DNA of 64,000 nucleotides. It comes from Alphaproteobacteria bacterium (GTDB lineage: Bacteria > Pseudomonadota > Alphaproteobacteria > Sphingomonadales > Emcibacteraceae). Made by a program: the position numbers and the translations under genes. The notes under the pieces are model-generated. The model was not told where the DNA came from and did not search any database. It worked only from the letters and a program-made list of their open reading frames with translations. Positions 45,802 through 56,216 of the stretch are shown piece by piece. Within the stretch, counting starts at the first letter, position 1; each line of letters opens with the position of its first letter. The DNA is taken from contig JAUIDN010000005.1 in the NCBI GenBank assembly GCA_030428615.1, forward strand, positions 1-64,000, given 5' to 3'.

Positions 45802-46731
45802 ATGTCATCATCACAATTGGAATATCATCTTTTATATCGCCTGAAGCTTAGACAACTTCGATTGCTCGTTGCTGTCGATCAACACCGCAACATTTTAAAA
45901 GCATCAGAGCAGCTTAATATGGCGCAACCTGCCGCGACAAAAAATATTCGCGATCTCGAAGATCTCCTGCAGGTTTCACTTTTTAACAGATCATCACGGG
46001 GAGTTACACCTACACTTTATGGTGAGGTTGTGATTAAACATGCCAAGCTTATATTAAGTCAAATCAAGCAAACCAGCGAAGAAATAACAACTTTATCACA
46101 AGGCATTACGGGGCATATTAATGTGGGAACCCTTCTGGCAGCGGCGCCAACGCTAATACCACAGAGCATATTAACCCTGAGGAAAGAAAGACCAAATATT
46201 ACGGTCTCCGTGACAGAAGGAACAAATGACAAATTAATGCCTGCGCTTCGAACCGGAGATATTGATCTTGTTATCGGCAGGCTTCCGGAATTTCGCGAAC
46301 GCGAGGGTCTTACCCAACAGGCCCTTTACGATGAACCCATCGTCATTGTTGTGCGAAAAAAACACCCGCTTGCAAAAATTGATAACCCTACCTTCCAGCA
46401 GCTTGCGGACTGCGACTGGATATTACCACCGCCACAAACTTCCCTTCGAAGACAGTTGGAAGCGGAATTCAGAAATGCCGGGCTTGAGCCACCCGTCAAC
46501 AGTATCGAGTCCATATCAATCCTCACAAATTTTAAATTGATATCAGAAACCGATATGATCGCAGCAATGCCGCTTCATGTCGTTTCTCTCAACCCTGCGC
46601 TTACTGCACTATCGGTAGAGCTCAAATCCGCGAGTAGTGCAACCGGTGTGACTTACCGGTCGGGTGAAAATTTATCCCCCGCAGTTGATTATTATATCAA
46701 AATATTGGAAAAAGTTGCCAAACAGTTCTAA
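45802..46731 (+). CDS. LysR-family regulator of the 3-hydroxyanthranilate operon
   Basis: 309 aa. The LysR HTH (LRQLRLLVAVDQHRNILKASEQLNMAQPAATKNIRDLEDLLQVSLFNRSSRGVTPTLYGEV) has the PcaQ/GbpR-like AQPAATK signature, with a substrate-binding domain following. It is divergent from the aldehyde dehydrogenase gene, with 124 AT-rich bases between, and most likely activates the operon in response to a kynurenine or muconate intermediate. The intergenic dyad TATAAC...GTTATA is only weak support. Confidence 0.88.
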   Translation: MSSSQLEYHLLYRLKLRQLRLLVAVDQHRNILKASEQLNMAQPAATKNIRDLEDLLQVSLFNRSSRGVTPTLYGEVVIKHAKLILSQIKQTSEEITTLSQGITGHINVGTLLAAAPTLIPQSILTLRKERPNITVSVTEGTNDKLMPALRTGDIDLVIGRLPEFREREGLTQQALYDEPIVIVVRKKHPLAKIDNPTFQQLADCDWILPPPQTSLRRQLEAEFRNAGLEPPVNSIESISILTNFKLISETDMIAAMPLHVVSLNPALTALSVELKSASSATGVTYRSGENLSPAVDYYIKILEKVAKQF

Positions 46732-46870
46732 TACGTAGTTTAAATTGCAAGGACAACGATAAACCTTTAATCAGCAATTAAAAAAGATTAAAAGGGAACA
46801 TAAACTTCATGAAAAGGCCCAATTTTAGAAGTAATATTTTTCAAGGTAACAACATTGATAAATAATCGTA

Positions 46871-48691
46871 ATGAGTAATTCCTTAAAATATCGACACCGT
46901 AGCCGGGAAAAAGTGCACATCCGGGTCACGTGGATACTTATTCTGGCAGTTTTTTTTGCTTTGCAAAGCAAGACATTCGCTGCCGAAGAAATAACCTATG
47001 ATTTCGATGTTGTTGGCCTTGAACAGGCAGGGTTTGAAAATTTCCGGCAACAGTTCTTAACATCTTCGATATTGATGCGTGAAAAGTCAAAGCCCGTTAT
47101 ATCAATCGCCAATCTCAGAAACAGACTGGATGCTGATACCGAACTGATGCAACAGATTTTGAGAGCGGAAGGTTACTATGACGGCGATATATCCGAACAA
47201 TTCCTGCGTCGTGAAAATCATTTCAATATTTCGCTCACAATTAAACCAGGGCCGCTTTATCATTACGGCGAAATTTCGGTTAATTTTATCGGCGAAAAAC
47301 CGGAAGAAAATATCCAGAATAAAATCACTGACTCAATGAATATTAAGCCCGGCGAACCCGCGAGGGCGGACCCCGTTGTTGCGGCAGAAGCGAATATATT
47401 AAGTAATCTGCCACAATACGGATATCCGTTCGCCAATGACATCGAAAGTGACATCATAATCGATCATAAGACGCAGGTAATGAATGTCACATTTGGTGTT
47501 GAGACTGGCACCCGACGCCACATGGGGCGGGTAAAACTTGAAGGTTTAACGTCAGTAGACCCAAATTTTATTACAAAATTTATTCGCTGGGAGGAAGGCG
47601 ATTATTATGAGCAGCGTTATATTGACCAGCTTCGCAGCCGGATAATAACATCAAACCTGTTTTCCGGTGTTAATATTGAGGTCGAACCCGCTGGCGAAGA
47701 CAGCACAACGATTATTGTCAATCATATTGAAGCCAAACACAGGACCATTGGCACATCAGCCGGATACTCCACAGCAGAAGGCATCGGCGGCGAGGTTTCG
47801 TGGCAACACAGGAATTTTATGGGTGACGGCGAACGGCTTAAGGTAACAGCAAGAGCATCGGAAATAGAGCAATCATTGGCAGGCTTACTGGAAATTCCGC
47901 ACTTTAAGCGACTTGATCAGACGCTTTCATTTGAAGGAGCGGTCAAAAGGCAGGATACAGATGCATTCTTCGCCCATGTAATTGATGCCCGGGCGGGAAT
48001 TGACAGGGTGATTACAGATGACCTCGCGCTACTCGCCAATGTTGAGCTGGAATATAATGATGTCACGGATGCTCTGGGTGAGCGGGATTTCCTTCTTGTT
48101 TCATTACCGTTTGGCTTTCGGTGGGACAGTTCGGATAATCTTCTTGACCCAAATCGTGGATTACGGGCTTCGCTTATTACGGCGCCCGGTTTTGGGGTAG
48201 GTGATGATAGTTTCAAATTCCTGAAAACGGAATTTCGTGCCAGTAGTTATTTTTCATTAACGGAGGCAGAAAATTTCATCCTCGCGCTCAGAACACGCCT
48301 TGGGTCCATCATCGGTGTTGACAATGAAACCCTCTCCGCAACGAAAAGATTTTATTCAGGTGGCGGTGGTTCCATCCGTGGCTATGCTTTCCAGGGGGTT
48401 GGTCCCCTGGCCATCGACGGCAACCCGATTGGTGGTCGTTCAGTGAACGAATTTGCAACTGAGTTAAGATGGAAATTTGAAAATAATTTGGGTTTCGTGA
48501 TTTTTGCCGAAGGCGGCAATGTTTATGAAACAACAACACCAAAATTCAATGACCTGAGATATTCTGCGGGTGTAGGGGCGCGCTATGCAACCGGTTTCGG
48601 TCCCATCCGTTTTGATGTCGCATTGCCGCTGAATAAACGCCCGGGGGATAGCGATTTTCAAATTTACATAAGTTTGGGACAGGCATTTTGA
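46871..48691 (+). CDS. tamA: TamA, outer-membrane translocation and assembly module
   Basis: 606 aa Omp85 protein. After a signal peptide (ILILAVFFALQSKTFAAEE), three POTRA domains (residues about 40-290) lead to a 16-strand barrel with IGTSAGYSTAEGIGGEVSWQHRNFMGDG, RFYSGGGGSIRGYAFQGVGPL (the VRGY/IRGY motif of lid loop L6) and a terminal aromatic GQAF. It acts with TamB in envelope assembly and lipid or autotransporter traffic. Its stop overlaps the tamB start (TGATG). Confidence 0.92.
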   Translation: MSNSLKYRHRSREKVHIRVTWILILAVFFALQSKTFAAEEITYDFDVVGLEQAGFENFRQQFLTSSILMREKSKPVISIANLRNRLDADTELMQQILRAEGYYDGDISEQFLRRENHFNISLTIKPGPLYHYGEISVNFIGEKPEENIQNKITDSMNIKPGEPARADPVVAAEANILSNLPQYGYPFANDIESDIIIDHKTQVMNVTFGVETGTRRHMGRVKLEGLTSVDPNFITKFIRWEEGDYYEQRYIDQLRSRIITSNLFSGVNIEVEPAGEDSTTIIVNHIEAKHRTIGTSAGYSTAEGIGGEVSWQHRNFMGDGERLKVTARASEIEQSLAGLLEIPHFKRLDQTLSFEGAVKRQDTDAFFAHVIDARAGIDRVITDDLALLANVELEYNDVTDALGERDFLLVSLPFGFRWDSSDNLLDPNRGLRASLITAPGFGVGDDSFKFLKTEFRASSYFSLTEAENFILALRTRLGSIIGVDNETLSATKRFYSGGGGSIRGYAFQGVGPLAIDGNPIGGRSVNEFATELRWKFENNLGFVIFAEGGNVYETTTPKFNDLRYSAGVGARYATGFGPIRFDVALPLNKRPGDSDFQIYISLGQAF

Positions 48692-51600
48692 TGGTTAGCC
48701 TGACGAAAAAAATTGCCGCGCTTCAGTGGCGTCGGTTTGGCAAGATCATCGGATCAGCCATCGGAATCCTATTGTTGGTGAGTGCCGGGGCATTCATTTA
48801 TATCGACACTGATGCGGGCCACGAATTTATCGCCGATACAATCAATAGCAGCCTAAAAACACCCGAAAGCGAAGTGCATATCCGCGCAATCAATGGATCC
48901 CTGTTTTCCGATGTTGATATCGCCAATGTAACCCTTTCTGACGAACAGGGTATGTGGCTTGAACTGACCAATATTAAAGCAAGCTGGAAGCCATGGGCGC
49001 TTTTAACTGGTCGCGCCCACATAATCGACCTGAACATCGAGAAACTTGATTTTAAGCGCACACCGTCCACATCTGGTGAACCCACAGAAGATGACGAAGA
49101 TGTTTTTACATTACCCTCCTTACCACTGGATATAGAAATTTCCCGATATTCGGTGTCTGAGATAATAATTGGTGAAACCTTAACCAATATCGCATCCGAA
49201 TTTACGTTGGATGGCGCGCTGAAACTAACAAACGCAGACGGCATGACTGCTAAACTTGATCTGATTAATACAAGCGGGTCGGAAGATGCCGTGCGAGTTG
49301 ATGCCTCCTATCCAAGTGATTGGACAGATTTAAATATCGATATGATCGTAACCGCGCCCGGAGAAGGTTTCTTTTTATCGCTCATCGGACCGGATTTTGA
49401 TAAAGACTTAAATGTCACACTATCCGGACAGGGGCCGATTGATAACTGGTCGGGAGAATTTGATGCCCTGCTTGACAGTCAAAATATTTCACATGCCCGG
49501 ATCACAAGAATTGGTGAAAAATTTTCAATATCCTCTCAGACCGAAATTGCCGATTTTCTACCCGCCGGGTTTGCATCGCTGGGAACTGAGCCGCTATACA
49601 CAGACATCAACATTGAACCTGTAGATAATAATGATTATTCACAATTCAGTATTTCTATAGGTAACAATATTGCAAGAATTGAAGCGGAAGGACCACTTCT
49701 CCCTGACCAGCCGGGGTTCATAAGCCAGTTAAATTTATCCGCAGAACTTTTGAAGGCGGATAAAATTGAACCATTCATATCACCAACATTTGTTGAACCC
49801 CTCACAATAAACGGAATTTTATCAGATATTGCGTCTGATCCTAAATTAATGCTTACATTCGAAAACGCAAAAATAGGCGTTCGAGATCAGGTTGAAGTAG
49901 ACGTAACCACCAATCTTAATGCTTCGTTAGTGGATCAGGTGCTTGGTCTTCATTTGACGGGGAACGTACAGGAAATAAGCGGTAGTGCCGTTCAACCTAT
50001 CTTACCGTTGCTGCTAAGCGGCGTAACGCTCACATTGGACGGAACGTATGATCAAAGGGACGATACCGCCACCCTTGGCAAGTTTGCCGTTGCAAATGAA
50101 TATTTTGAAATCGCGACGAACGGATCATATAATGTAAATTCCGGCGGCAGCGCCGCCCGCATAAACGCTGTTTCCACAGATTTATCGCAAATTGCATCCG
50201 CCATGGGAATGGAGCAGGGTTTATCGGGCACCATCGCGCTCAATATCGATGCCTCAAAACTGGATAGAGCTAATCCTTTAAATGCGGAACTTCTGATCGA
50301 AACCAACAATTTGGCATTCGATAACTTAATAGCAGAAGAAATTTTAGGTGAATCCCCCGCTTTGCGCGGCTCATTTTCCCAATCCCCGGAAGGCGCCGTC
50401 GAGTTGAATAGTCTGTCACTGGAGGCCGATTTTATCTCGATAGACGGTTCCGCTTCACTTTCCGAGCAACAGGTGATTAATGAAAGCGAATTTAATATCT
50501 CCCTAAATGAACTTGAAAATATTGAAAGTATTAGCGGCGCGTCCGTAAGCGGAAACATTGACATTGATGGGGTATTATCGGGCGATATTGCCAGCCCATC
50601 AATCAATTTTGAAACAGGCTTTGACGCACTTGACGTTCAGGGTCTGGAACTGACAAATTTTAGGACAAAGGTCAGTGCTAATAATGTTTTCACAGATATC
50701 ACGGGGGATATTTCCGCCACGGGCCAAAGTAATTTCGGTGATCTGAATGCTGACATTTCACTGATCAAACAGGATGAAAATATCACTGTACCTGATATTC
50801 AGATTTCATTGGGGGCTTATAATGCGACAGGGAATATTTCAATATCACCATCCCACCCCATTGTCGGCAACCTCTCCCTGAAAACAGATGCGGGAGTGCA
50901 GGATAGAGCCGACATTCGCGGTGACATCTCGGCAGACATTACCTTCAGCGACGAAAATAATAACCAGAAACTGAACCTTAACGGCATTATAAATGATCTT
51001 CTTCTCCAACTTGATGAAAGTGACACTCTCGGCCTTAGATCCTTAGAAATTAACGCTGATTTGCTGCTCACCGAAAATGAACCGAAGATCACTATGAGTG
51101 CAAATATGCAGAGCTTAATGCACCCATCGGTTCAGGTCGAACAGGCGAGCGTTCAAATCGATCAAACTACTGGTGGTATTCATTATGGGATTGTTGCCTC
51201 CGGAACAGAGACAATGCCCTACCAGATTGACGTTTCAGGCGATATGAAACCAAATGATAATAATGGTCAGGATATTACAGCGTCCATGGAGGGTTCAATA
51301 GGCGAGACACCCGTCACGTTCAAACATGACGGGGTGATTGAGGTAACGGAAAAATTCGTCTCCCTCCCGCCATTCGTTATTCAGTTGGGAGATGGCCAAC
51401 TGGACGGCACGGTCCAAATGAATGGCGATAATCTGCGTTCAGACATTGTTGCGCATAATGCAGACTTGGAACCACTAAGAACTTTATTTCCCGATATCCC
51501 TCTAACCGGATTGTTAAGCGGTACAATGAACCTTGAAAAAAAAGCAGCCACTCTTAACAATAATATTGACCTTACCCTTTCAAACATAAATTTTGGCGAC

Positions 51601-53064
51601 CAATCAGTAATTGACGATAATGGTGCCGAGATTACAGTAAGAGGTACCATTACCGAAAAACGGTCTGATATTTCAGGGACAGCAACTCTACGTGACATTT
51701 TCAATGCCGACTTCAGCGCAGAAGTTCCATTGACAATTGATCCGCTAACTTTCGAAGCCTCAATTGATGAACTGGCTCCGGTTAAGGGTTTGCTTAATTG
51801 GGATGGTGAAATAACGCAGATTTGGCCCACACTAAAACTTGTCGATCATGATTTAGCGGGAGATATGAAAGCGGAATTCGGCTTAGGCGGATCCGTGGGA
51901 GAACCAGATGTCGACGGAAAAATTTCCCTTGCAAATGGAAGATATGAAAATATGCAAACCGGTTTCGTTGCAAACGACATTGACATGAATGCAACAATAA
52001 TTGATCGGCATCTTACACTGGACCAATTTGGTGCCAACGACGGTGAGAACGGAACGATTAATGCAACTGCCGACATAACCATTGAACCGGATTTGACTTA
52101 TGATGCAAGCATTCAACTTCAAACATCAAATGCCAAACTGGTTCGCCAACCCGAATTAAATATCGTCGCAACATCAATATTGGAATTTCTTAAAAACCAG
52201 AACGAAACTACCCTTAAAGGCGATATCACAATCGATACGGCTGACATCGGCGCAATTGAGCAGAGCAGTGCTGCCGTAACTGTTCTTGACGTTACCGAAA
52301 TAAATTCGGAAGGCGTCCAGATCGAGAAACAAGAAGAAGGAAATAAAATCGGGCCGGTTGATCTTGACCTAAATTTGAATGTACCAGGCAGATTATTTAT
52401 TCGCAGTTTCGGACTTGATTCCGAATGGAAGGCAGACCTTACAGTTACCGGAACATCAGAAGCGCCGATCATTAGTGGCACGGCTTCACAAATTCGCGGG
52501 TTTTTTGAATTTTCCGGCAAAAGATTCAATATTACCCGTGGCACATTTTCCTTCCCCGGTGATGCGAGCAACGACCCGATCATCGAAATTGCCGCTGAAC
52601 ATCAGCTTCCGGATATGGTGGCGAATTTGCGGATTTACGGACGGGCATCAAATCCCCGCCTCGAAATGACATCAACCCCATATCTTCCTGAGAACGAGGT
52701 CATGGCAAGGATTTTATTTGGAACGTCTGTCGAACAGCTTACCGCTATCGAAGCCGTGCAGCTCGCGTCCGCTGTGCATTCATTATCCAACGGTGGTGGT
52801 CAGGGATTATTGGGTGGTATCAGACGTGTTATTGGTGTAGACCGATTATCAATAGATAATGACGCATCGCGCGAATACGGGACAACAATCACAGGCGGCA
52901 AATATCTGGCAGACAATGTTTATGTCGAAGTTTCCACAGCGCCCGCGACCGGGCAAACAGCGACAAGTGTTGAGGTTGGTCTTACACGCAACCTGTCACT
53001 TGTCACGAGACGAACCCTTGACCATGATAACAACCTGTCGATAAAATGGTTCTGGGATTATTAA
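48691..53064 (+). CDS. tamB: TamB, inner-membrane AsmA-like partner of TamA
   Basis: 1457 aa from ATG 48691. One N-terminal membrane helix (FGKIIGSAIGILLLVSAGAFIYI) is followed by a long repetitive beta-strand body and the C-terminal TamB/DUF490 domain (about 1130-1457: RFNITRGTFSFPGDASNDPIIEIAAEHQLPD..ANLRIYGRASNPRLEMTSTPYLPENEVMARILFGTSVEQL). The elongated groove is thought to carry lipids across the periplasm. The length is normal for the family. It is translationally coupled to tamA. Confidence 0.92.
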   Translation: MVSLTKKIAALQWRRFGKIIGSAIGILLLVSAGAFIYIDTDAGHEFIADTINSSLKTPESEVHIRAINGSLFSDVDIANVTLSDEQGMWLELTNIKASWKPWALLTGRAHIIDLNIEKLDFKRTPSTSGEPTEDDEDVFTLPSLPLDIEISRYSVSEIIIGETLTNIASEFTLDGALKLTNADGMTAKLDLINTSGSEDAVRVDASYPSDWTDLNIDMIVTAPGEGFFLSLIGPDFDKDLNVTLSGQGPIDNWSGEFDALLDSQNISHARITRIGEKFSISSQTEIADFLPAGFASLGTEPLYTDINIEPVDNNDYSQFSISIGNNIARIEAEGPLLPDQPGFISQLNLSAELLKADKIEPFISPTFVEPLTINGILSDIASDPKLMLTFENAKIGVRDQVEVDVTTNLNASLVDQVLGLHLTGNVQEISGSAVQPILPLLLSGVTLTLDGTYDQRDDTATLGKFAVANEYFEIATNGSYNVNSGGSAARINAVSTDLSQIASAMGMEQGLSGTIALNIDASKLDRANPLNAELLIETNNLAFDNLIAEEILGESPALRGSFSQSPEGAVELNSLSLEADFISIDGSASLSEQQVINESEFNISLNELENIESISGASVSGNIDIDGVLSGDIASPSINFETGFDALDVQGLELTNFRTKVSANNVFTDITGDISATGQSNFGDLNADISLIKQDENITVPDIQISLGAYNATGNISISPSHPIVGNLSLKTDAGVQDRADIRGDISADITFSDENNNQKLNLNGIINDLLLQLDESDTLGLRSLEINADLLLTENEPKITMSANMQSLMHPSVQVEQASVQIDQTTGGIHYGIVASGTETMPYQIDVSGDMKPNDNNGQDITASMEGSIGETPVTFKHDGVIEVTEKFVSLPPFVIQLGDGQLDGTVQMNGDNLRSDIVAHNADLEPLRTLFPDIPLTGLLSGTMNLEKKAATLNNNIDLTLSNINFGDQSVIDDNGAEITVRGTITEKRSDISGTATLRDIFNADFSAEVPLTIDPLTFEASIDELAPVKGLLNWDGEITQIWPTLKLVDHDLAGDMKAEFGLGGSVGEPDVDGKISLANGRYENMQTGFVANDIDMNATIIDRHLTLDQFGANDGENGTINATADITIEPDLTYDASIQLQTSNAKLVRQPELNIVATSILEFLKNQNETTLKGDITIDTADIGAIEQSSAAVTVLDVTEINSEGVQIEKQEEGNKIGPVDLDLNLNVPGRLFIRSFGLDSEWKADLTVTGTSEAPIISGTASQIRGFFEFSGKRFNITRGTFSFPGDASNDPIIEIAAEHQLPDMVANLRIYGRASNPRLEMTSTPYLPENEVMARILFGTSVEQLTAIEAVQLASAVHSLSNGGGQGLLGGIRRVIGVDRLSIDNDASREYGTTITGGKYLADNVYVEVSTAPATGQTATSVEVGLTRNLSLVTRRTLDHDNNLSIKWFWDY

Positions 53065-53082
53065 GAAATAAAGGAATAAAAA

Positions 53083-54273
53083 GTGTCGAATAAAAAATGG
53101 GACAATATCAAATTAAGCACGAAAGCCGTTTGGGCGGGGGAAGAACACACTTTCTTCGAAGGCGCTGCACAGGTTCCTATTGTTAATAGCGTTTCATACA
53201 ATCATGATGATGTCGATGAATGGTTCGAGGTCGCAACCGGAAAACGGACAGGACATATTTACAGTCGCAACACAAACCCTACTGTTGCCGTTTTTGAGGA
53301 AAAAATGCGCGTACTTGAAGGAGCGGAAGCAGCAACCAGTTTTTCGACAGGTATGGCCGCCATCAGCGGCATATTATTTGCGCTTCTGTCACCAGGCAAG
53401 CGCGTGGTTTCAGTGAAAGATACGTACGGTGGAACCAGTGTCGTGTTTATGGAGCACCTGCCCCGCTTTAATATCGACGTTACTATGTGTGAAACACAAG
53501 ATCAGGACGCAATTGAAGCAGAAGCCTTAAAGGGATGTGATCTTCTTTATCTTGAAACGCCAACCAACCCGACAATGAAAGTTCTCGATCTGAAAAGGTT
53601 AATTGCCGCAGGAAAAAAGGCCGGTGCGGTTGTCGTTGTGGACAATACATTTGCGACACCGATAAATCAGAACCCGCTCGCGCTTGGCGCCGACCTTGTC
53701 GTTCATAGCGCAACAAAATTCATTGGTGGTCATTCGGATGCGCTGGGCGGAATCGTGTGTGGAAGTAAACACCTTATTGATCAACTATACGGTTTTCGGG
53801 AAATTAATGGCGCTACACTGGATGCGAATTCAGCATATCTGCTTCTTCGCGGATTAAAAACCTTAAAACTTCGCATTAATCAACAGAACAGCAATGCGCT
53901 TCAGCTTGCTAATCATTTATACCAGCACCCAAAGGTGGAGCAGGTTTTTTATCCCGGACTTGAAACCGATCCGGGCCATAAAACGGCGACAGAACAAATG
54001 AGCGGCTTTAGCGGGATGCTGAGCTTTTCACTTAAAGGGGGATTTGACGCCGTTCGTAATTTCCTCCCCCAGATAAGATTTGCCCACCGTGCAGCACATC
54101 TTGGTGGTGTTGAAACCATTGTCGGTCCGCCACGAACCACAAGCCATGTCGAATTATCGGAAGAAGGGCGCCGAAAACTGGGCATCCCTGAAACCTTAAT
54201 CCGTTGTTCTGTGGGTATTGAAGATATCGAAGATATTATCGCTGATTTTAATCAGGCCCTCGATAGCATTTAA
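53083..54273 (+). CDS. Cystathionine gamma-synthase family PLP enzyme
   Basis: 396 aa from a GTG start with an AAGGA site. Cys/Met metabolism PLP enzyme with SRNTNPTVAVFEEKMRVLEG, FSTGMAAISGIL, LETPTNPTMKVLDL, VDNTFATPINQNPLALGADLVVHSATKFIGGHSDALGG (PLP lysine in SATK). Members make or break C-gamma bonds of homoserine, methionine or cystathionine, so synthase, lyase and sulfhydrylase roles are all possible. It follows tamB by 18 bases and is separated by 33 bases from a convergent sulfatase-fold gene. Confidence 0.88.
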   Translation: MSNKKWDNIKLSTKAVWAGEEHTFFEGAAQVPIVNSVSYNHDDVDEWFEVATGKRTGHIYSRNTNPTVAVFEEKMRVLEGAEAATSFSTGMAAISGILFALLSPGKRVVSVKDTYGGTSVVFMEHLPRFNIDVTMCETQDQDAIEAEALKGCDLLYLETPTNPTMKVLDLKRLIAAGKKAGAVVVVDNTFATPINQNPLALGADLVVHSATKFIGGHSDALGGIVCGSKHLIDQLYGFREINGATLDANSAYLLLRGLKTLKLRINQQNSNALQLANHLYQHPKVEQVFYPGLETDPGHKTATEQMSGFSGMLSFSLKGGFDAVRNFLPQIRFAHRAAHLGGVETIVGPPRTTSHVELSEEGRRKLGIPETLIRCSVGIEDIEDIIADFNQALDSI

Positions 54274-54306
54274 CGCAAGAGCTTTTCCCTAAAAGCCACA
54301 CTAATG

Positions 54307-55893
54307 TTATTTATAGGCCGGAAGAGGTATCTTTGTCCGGGGTTGCCACTTGTCATCGTTAATGTGAACCATCGGTGTTTTCATTTCGAGCCAAGTTTCG
54401 CCAACCGGTAAAAAACCGTTATTGGCTATTTTTCCCAACAAACTATCCACTGAAAATGTTCCCTCAATATTCATTGGTTCGGGCTGCGCATATTTAATCA
54501 TAAATAAAGTGGAGAAGCTCTTGATAATATCGTCTTCCGACGCCCTGTCTATCCCTTCTATTTCGGGAACGACTTCTGTAATTCTTGAACCGTGGTCCCC
54601 ATGGACAATCATAATGAAATTATCTTTAACAGCTGAATTCTGAAGCGTATGCACCAATTCCACAAGATGCCGAGTTGCACAAAAATTTTGTTCAATATTG
54701 GCGGATTCCCTATGCTCTCTTGTGCCGGTGAAGCGCGAATGATCCGCCCACTTATCATAAGTTTTCAAATCGCAATTTTTATCAAAAATATAAGGACTGT
54801 GTGGAAATATCGCATGGGAAAAATACATTTGACCAGGCCGCGCGTCAGCTAAAGCTTTATTCAGTTGTTCAAGCGTTGAAAGACCATAAGGAGAAATAAG
54901 CTGATGGCGACCCGCTGCCATAATGAGATTAACATCAACGTCATATTTATTTAAAAGAAGTACCGCTTTATCCAACCCCGTAAATAGCATCCGTACCAAC
55001 GGCGAGTTTGATAAAAACGGATAGCCGGCAACCCATGCCTTTTCAAATAAGGTCAGGTTAGCTTGGTCTATATATGCAGGCATTGGGCCCGACCTTAACG
55101 TCGTCTCGCATGTTATTACCGCTGGGTGTTGACAATAGTCTATCCAGTCTGACTGAAAAACCCTGATTTTATACCCCTTATTTTCAAGTAGATCGAAATA
55201 CTTGTTTTCGGTTAACGATATTTCATTCATAAATCCGTTGTTGCCAATATTTTCATTGCCGAAATTTAGAATAATTGGAAGCGAGTTAACTGTTACAGCC
55301 TGCTTGCTATAAGCGCCTTCGAAAACGCTAAACCCATTCTTATTATAAATTTTCCTTAGTTCTTCTTTGGCATCTCTTGTATCAATCGCGTAAGAGCCAA
55401 GCCCCTTTAAACCAATATATTCATCCATTACGAGGTGCAGTATAAAGGGTTCATCACTGGTGTTATGGATTTCTTGTGACGGTGCGTTCCCGGATGCTAA
55501 AAAGAACTTAATCGGTGAGGTGACAAGAATCGAAATTGATAAAACAGCATATATTACGAGCAGCTTATTCTTAGCGGTCATATAAAGAATAAGTAACAAC
55601 AAATACCCCCAAATTGTCTGCCCATAAAGACCTAGGCCGAAAACACCCAGTAAAAAAACCAAAAAGTTCTTAATCGATTGGGGCGAATAGTCATATATGG
55701 CCGCCATCAAAACCGACACAACAAGGAATATCGATATATTTAACAAAATACCGAGCGAAAATAATGGATAATGGTTGAACTGAGTGAAATTTACCAACCC
55801 GGCAAAAATTACGACAAACCCGACCAATGCCGCACCACCCGCTGTGTTACAGAATTTGACCAGATGGCTGACTAACTCGTTTTCTTTATTCAT
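54307..55893 (-). CDS. Membrane sulfatase-fold (alkaline-phosphatase superfamily) protein
   Basis: 528 aa. Four to five N-terminal hydrophobic helices (about residues 15-145) anchor a periplasmic sulfatase-like domain with EPFILHLVMDEYIGLKGLGSYAID, FSHAIFPHSPYIFDKNCD and MIVHGDHGSRITEV (metal His/Asp). The layout is that of LtaS- and phosphoethanolamine-transferase-like enzymes that modify envelope glycans or lipids. The usual catalytic Thr/Cys region around VMDEY does not show a clear nucleophile. It is divergent from a YLDPGTGS small protein and a NoeA-like methyltransferase, with which it seems to form a recurrent module. Confidence 0.75.
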   Translation of the reverse strand: MNKENELVSHLVKFCNTAGGAALVGFVVIFAGLVNFTQFNHYPLFSLGILLNISIFLVVSVLMAAIYDYSPQSIKNFLVFLLGVFGLGLYGQTIWGYLLLLILYMTAKNKLLVIYAVLSISILVTSPIKFFLASGNAPSQEIHNTSDEPFILHLVMDEYIGLKGLGSYAIDTRDAKEELRKIYNKNGFSVFEGAYSKQAVTVNSLPIILNFGNENIGNNGFMNEISLTENKYFDLLENKGYKIRVFQSDWIDYCQHPAVITCETTLRSGPMPAYIDQANLTLFEKAWVAGYPFLSNSPLVRMLFTGLDKAVLLLNKYDVDVNLIMAAGRHQLISPYGLSTLEQLNKALADARPGQMYFSHAIFPHSPYIFDKNCDLKTYDKWADHSRFTGTREHRESANIEQNFCATRHLVELVHTLQNSAVKDNFIMIVHGDHGSRITEVVPEIEGIDRASEDDIIKSFSTLFMIKYAQPEPMNIEGTFSVDSLLGKIANNGFLPVGETWLEMKTPMVHINDDKWQPRTKIPLPAYK

Positions 55894-56009
55894 TTTAACC
55901 CTTTGAATAAAATTTTCGGCTAGTATCAGGCAATAATTTTAATAATTTATTGATAATATCGTGATACCTACAACTTAATTGATCATTACTCAGAAATAAG
56001 GATCGTAAG

Positions 56010-56216
56010 TTGAAGCATTTAACACTTTTAATCGCTATCACAATCGCCTGCACCCAGCCTGCATATGCCTATCTCGATCCGGGAACAGGCAGCATTCTGC
56101 TACAATCCATCATCGGTGGTATCGCTGCCATGATGATGTTTGGGCGAGGCGTCCTCGCCAACGTAAAAGAATATTTTTCCAAAGGAAATGATCCAGACGT
56201 TGAGGATCATGAATGA
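56010..56216 (+). CDS. Small YLDPGTGS-motif membrane protein
   Basis: 68 aa from a TTG start with AAGGATCG upstream. A cleavable signal (MKHLTLLIAITIACTQPAYA) is followed at once by YLDPGTGSILLQSIIGGIAAMMMFGRG and an acidic tail. The YLDPGTGS..LQ pattern is widespread in small proteins found beside sulfatases and glycan enzymes; its role is unknown. The stop overlaps the methyltransferase start by four bases (ATGA), so the two are co-translated. Confidence 0.75.
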   Translation: MKHLTLLIAITIACTQPAYAYLDPGTGSILLQSIIGGIAAMMMFGRGVLANVKEYFSKGNDPDVEDHE

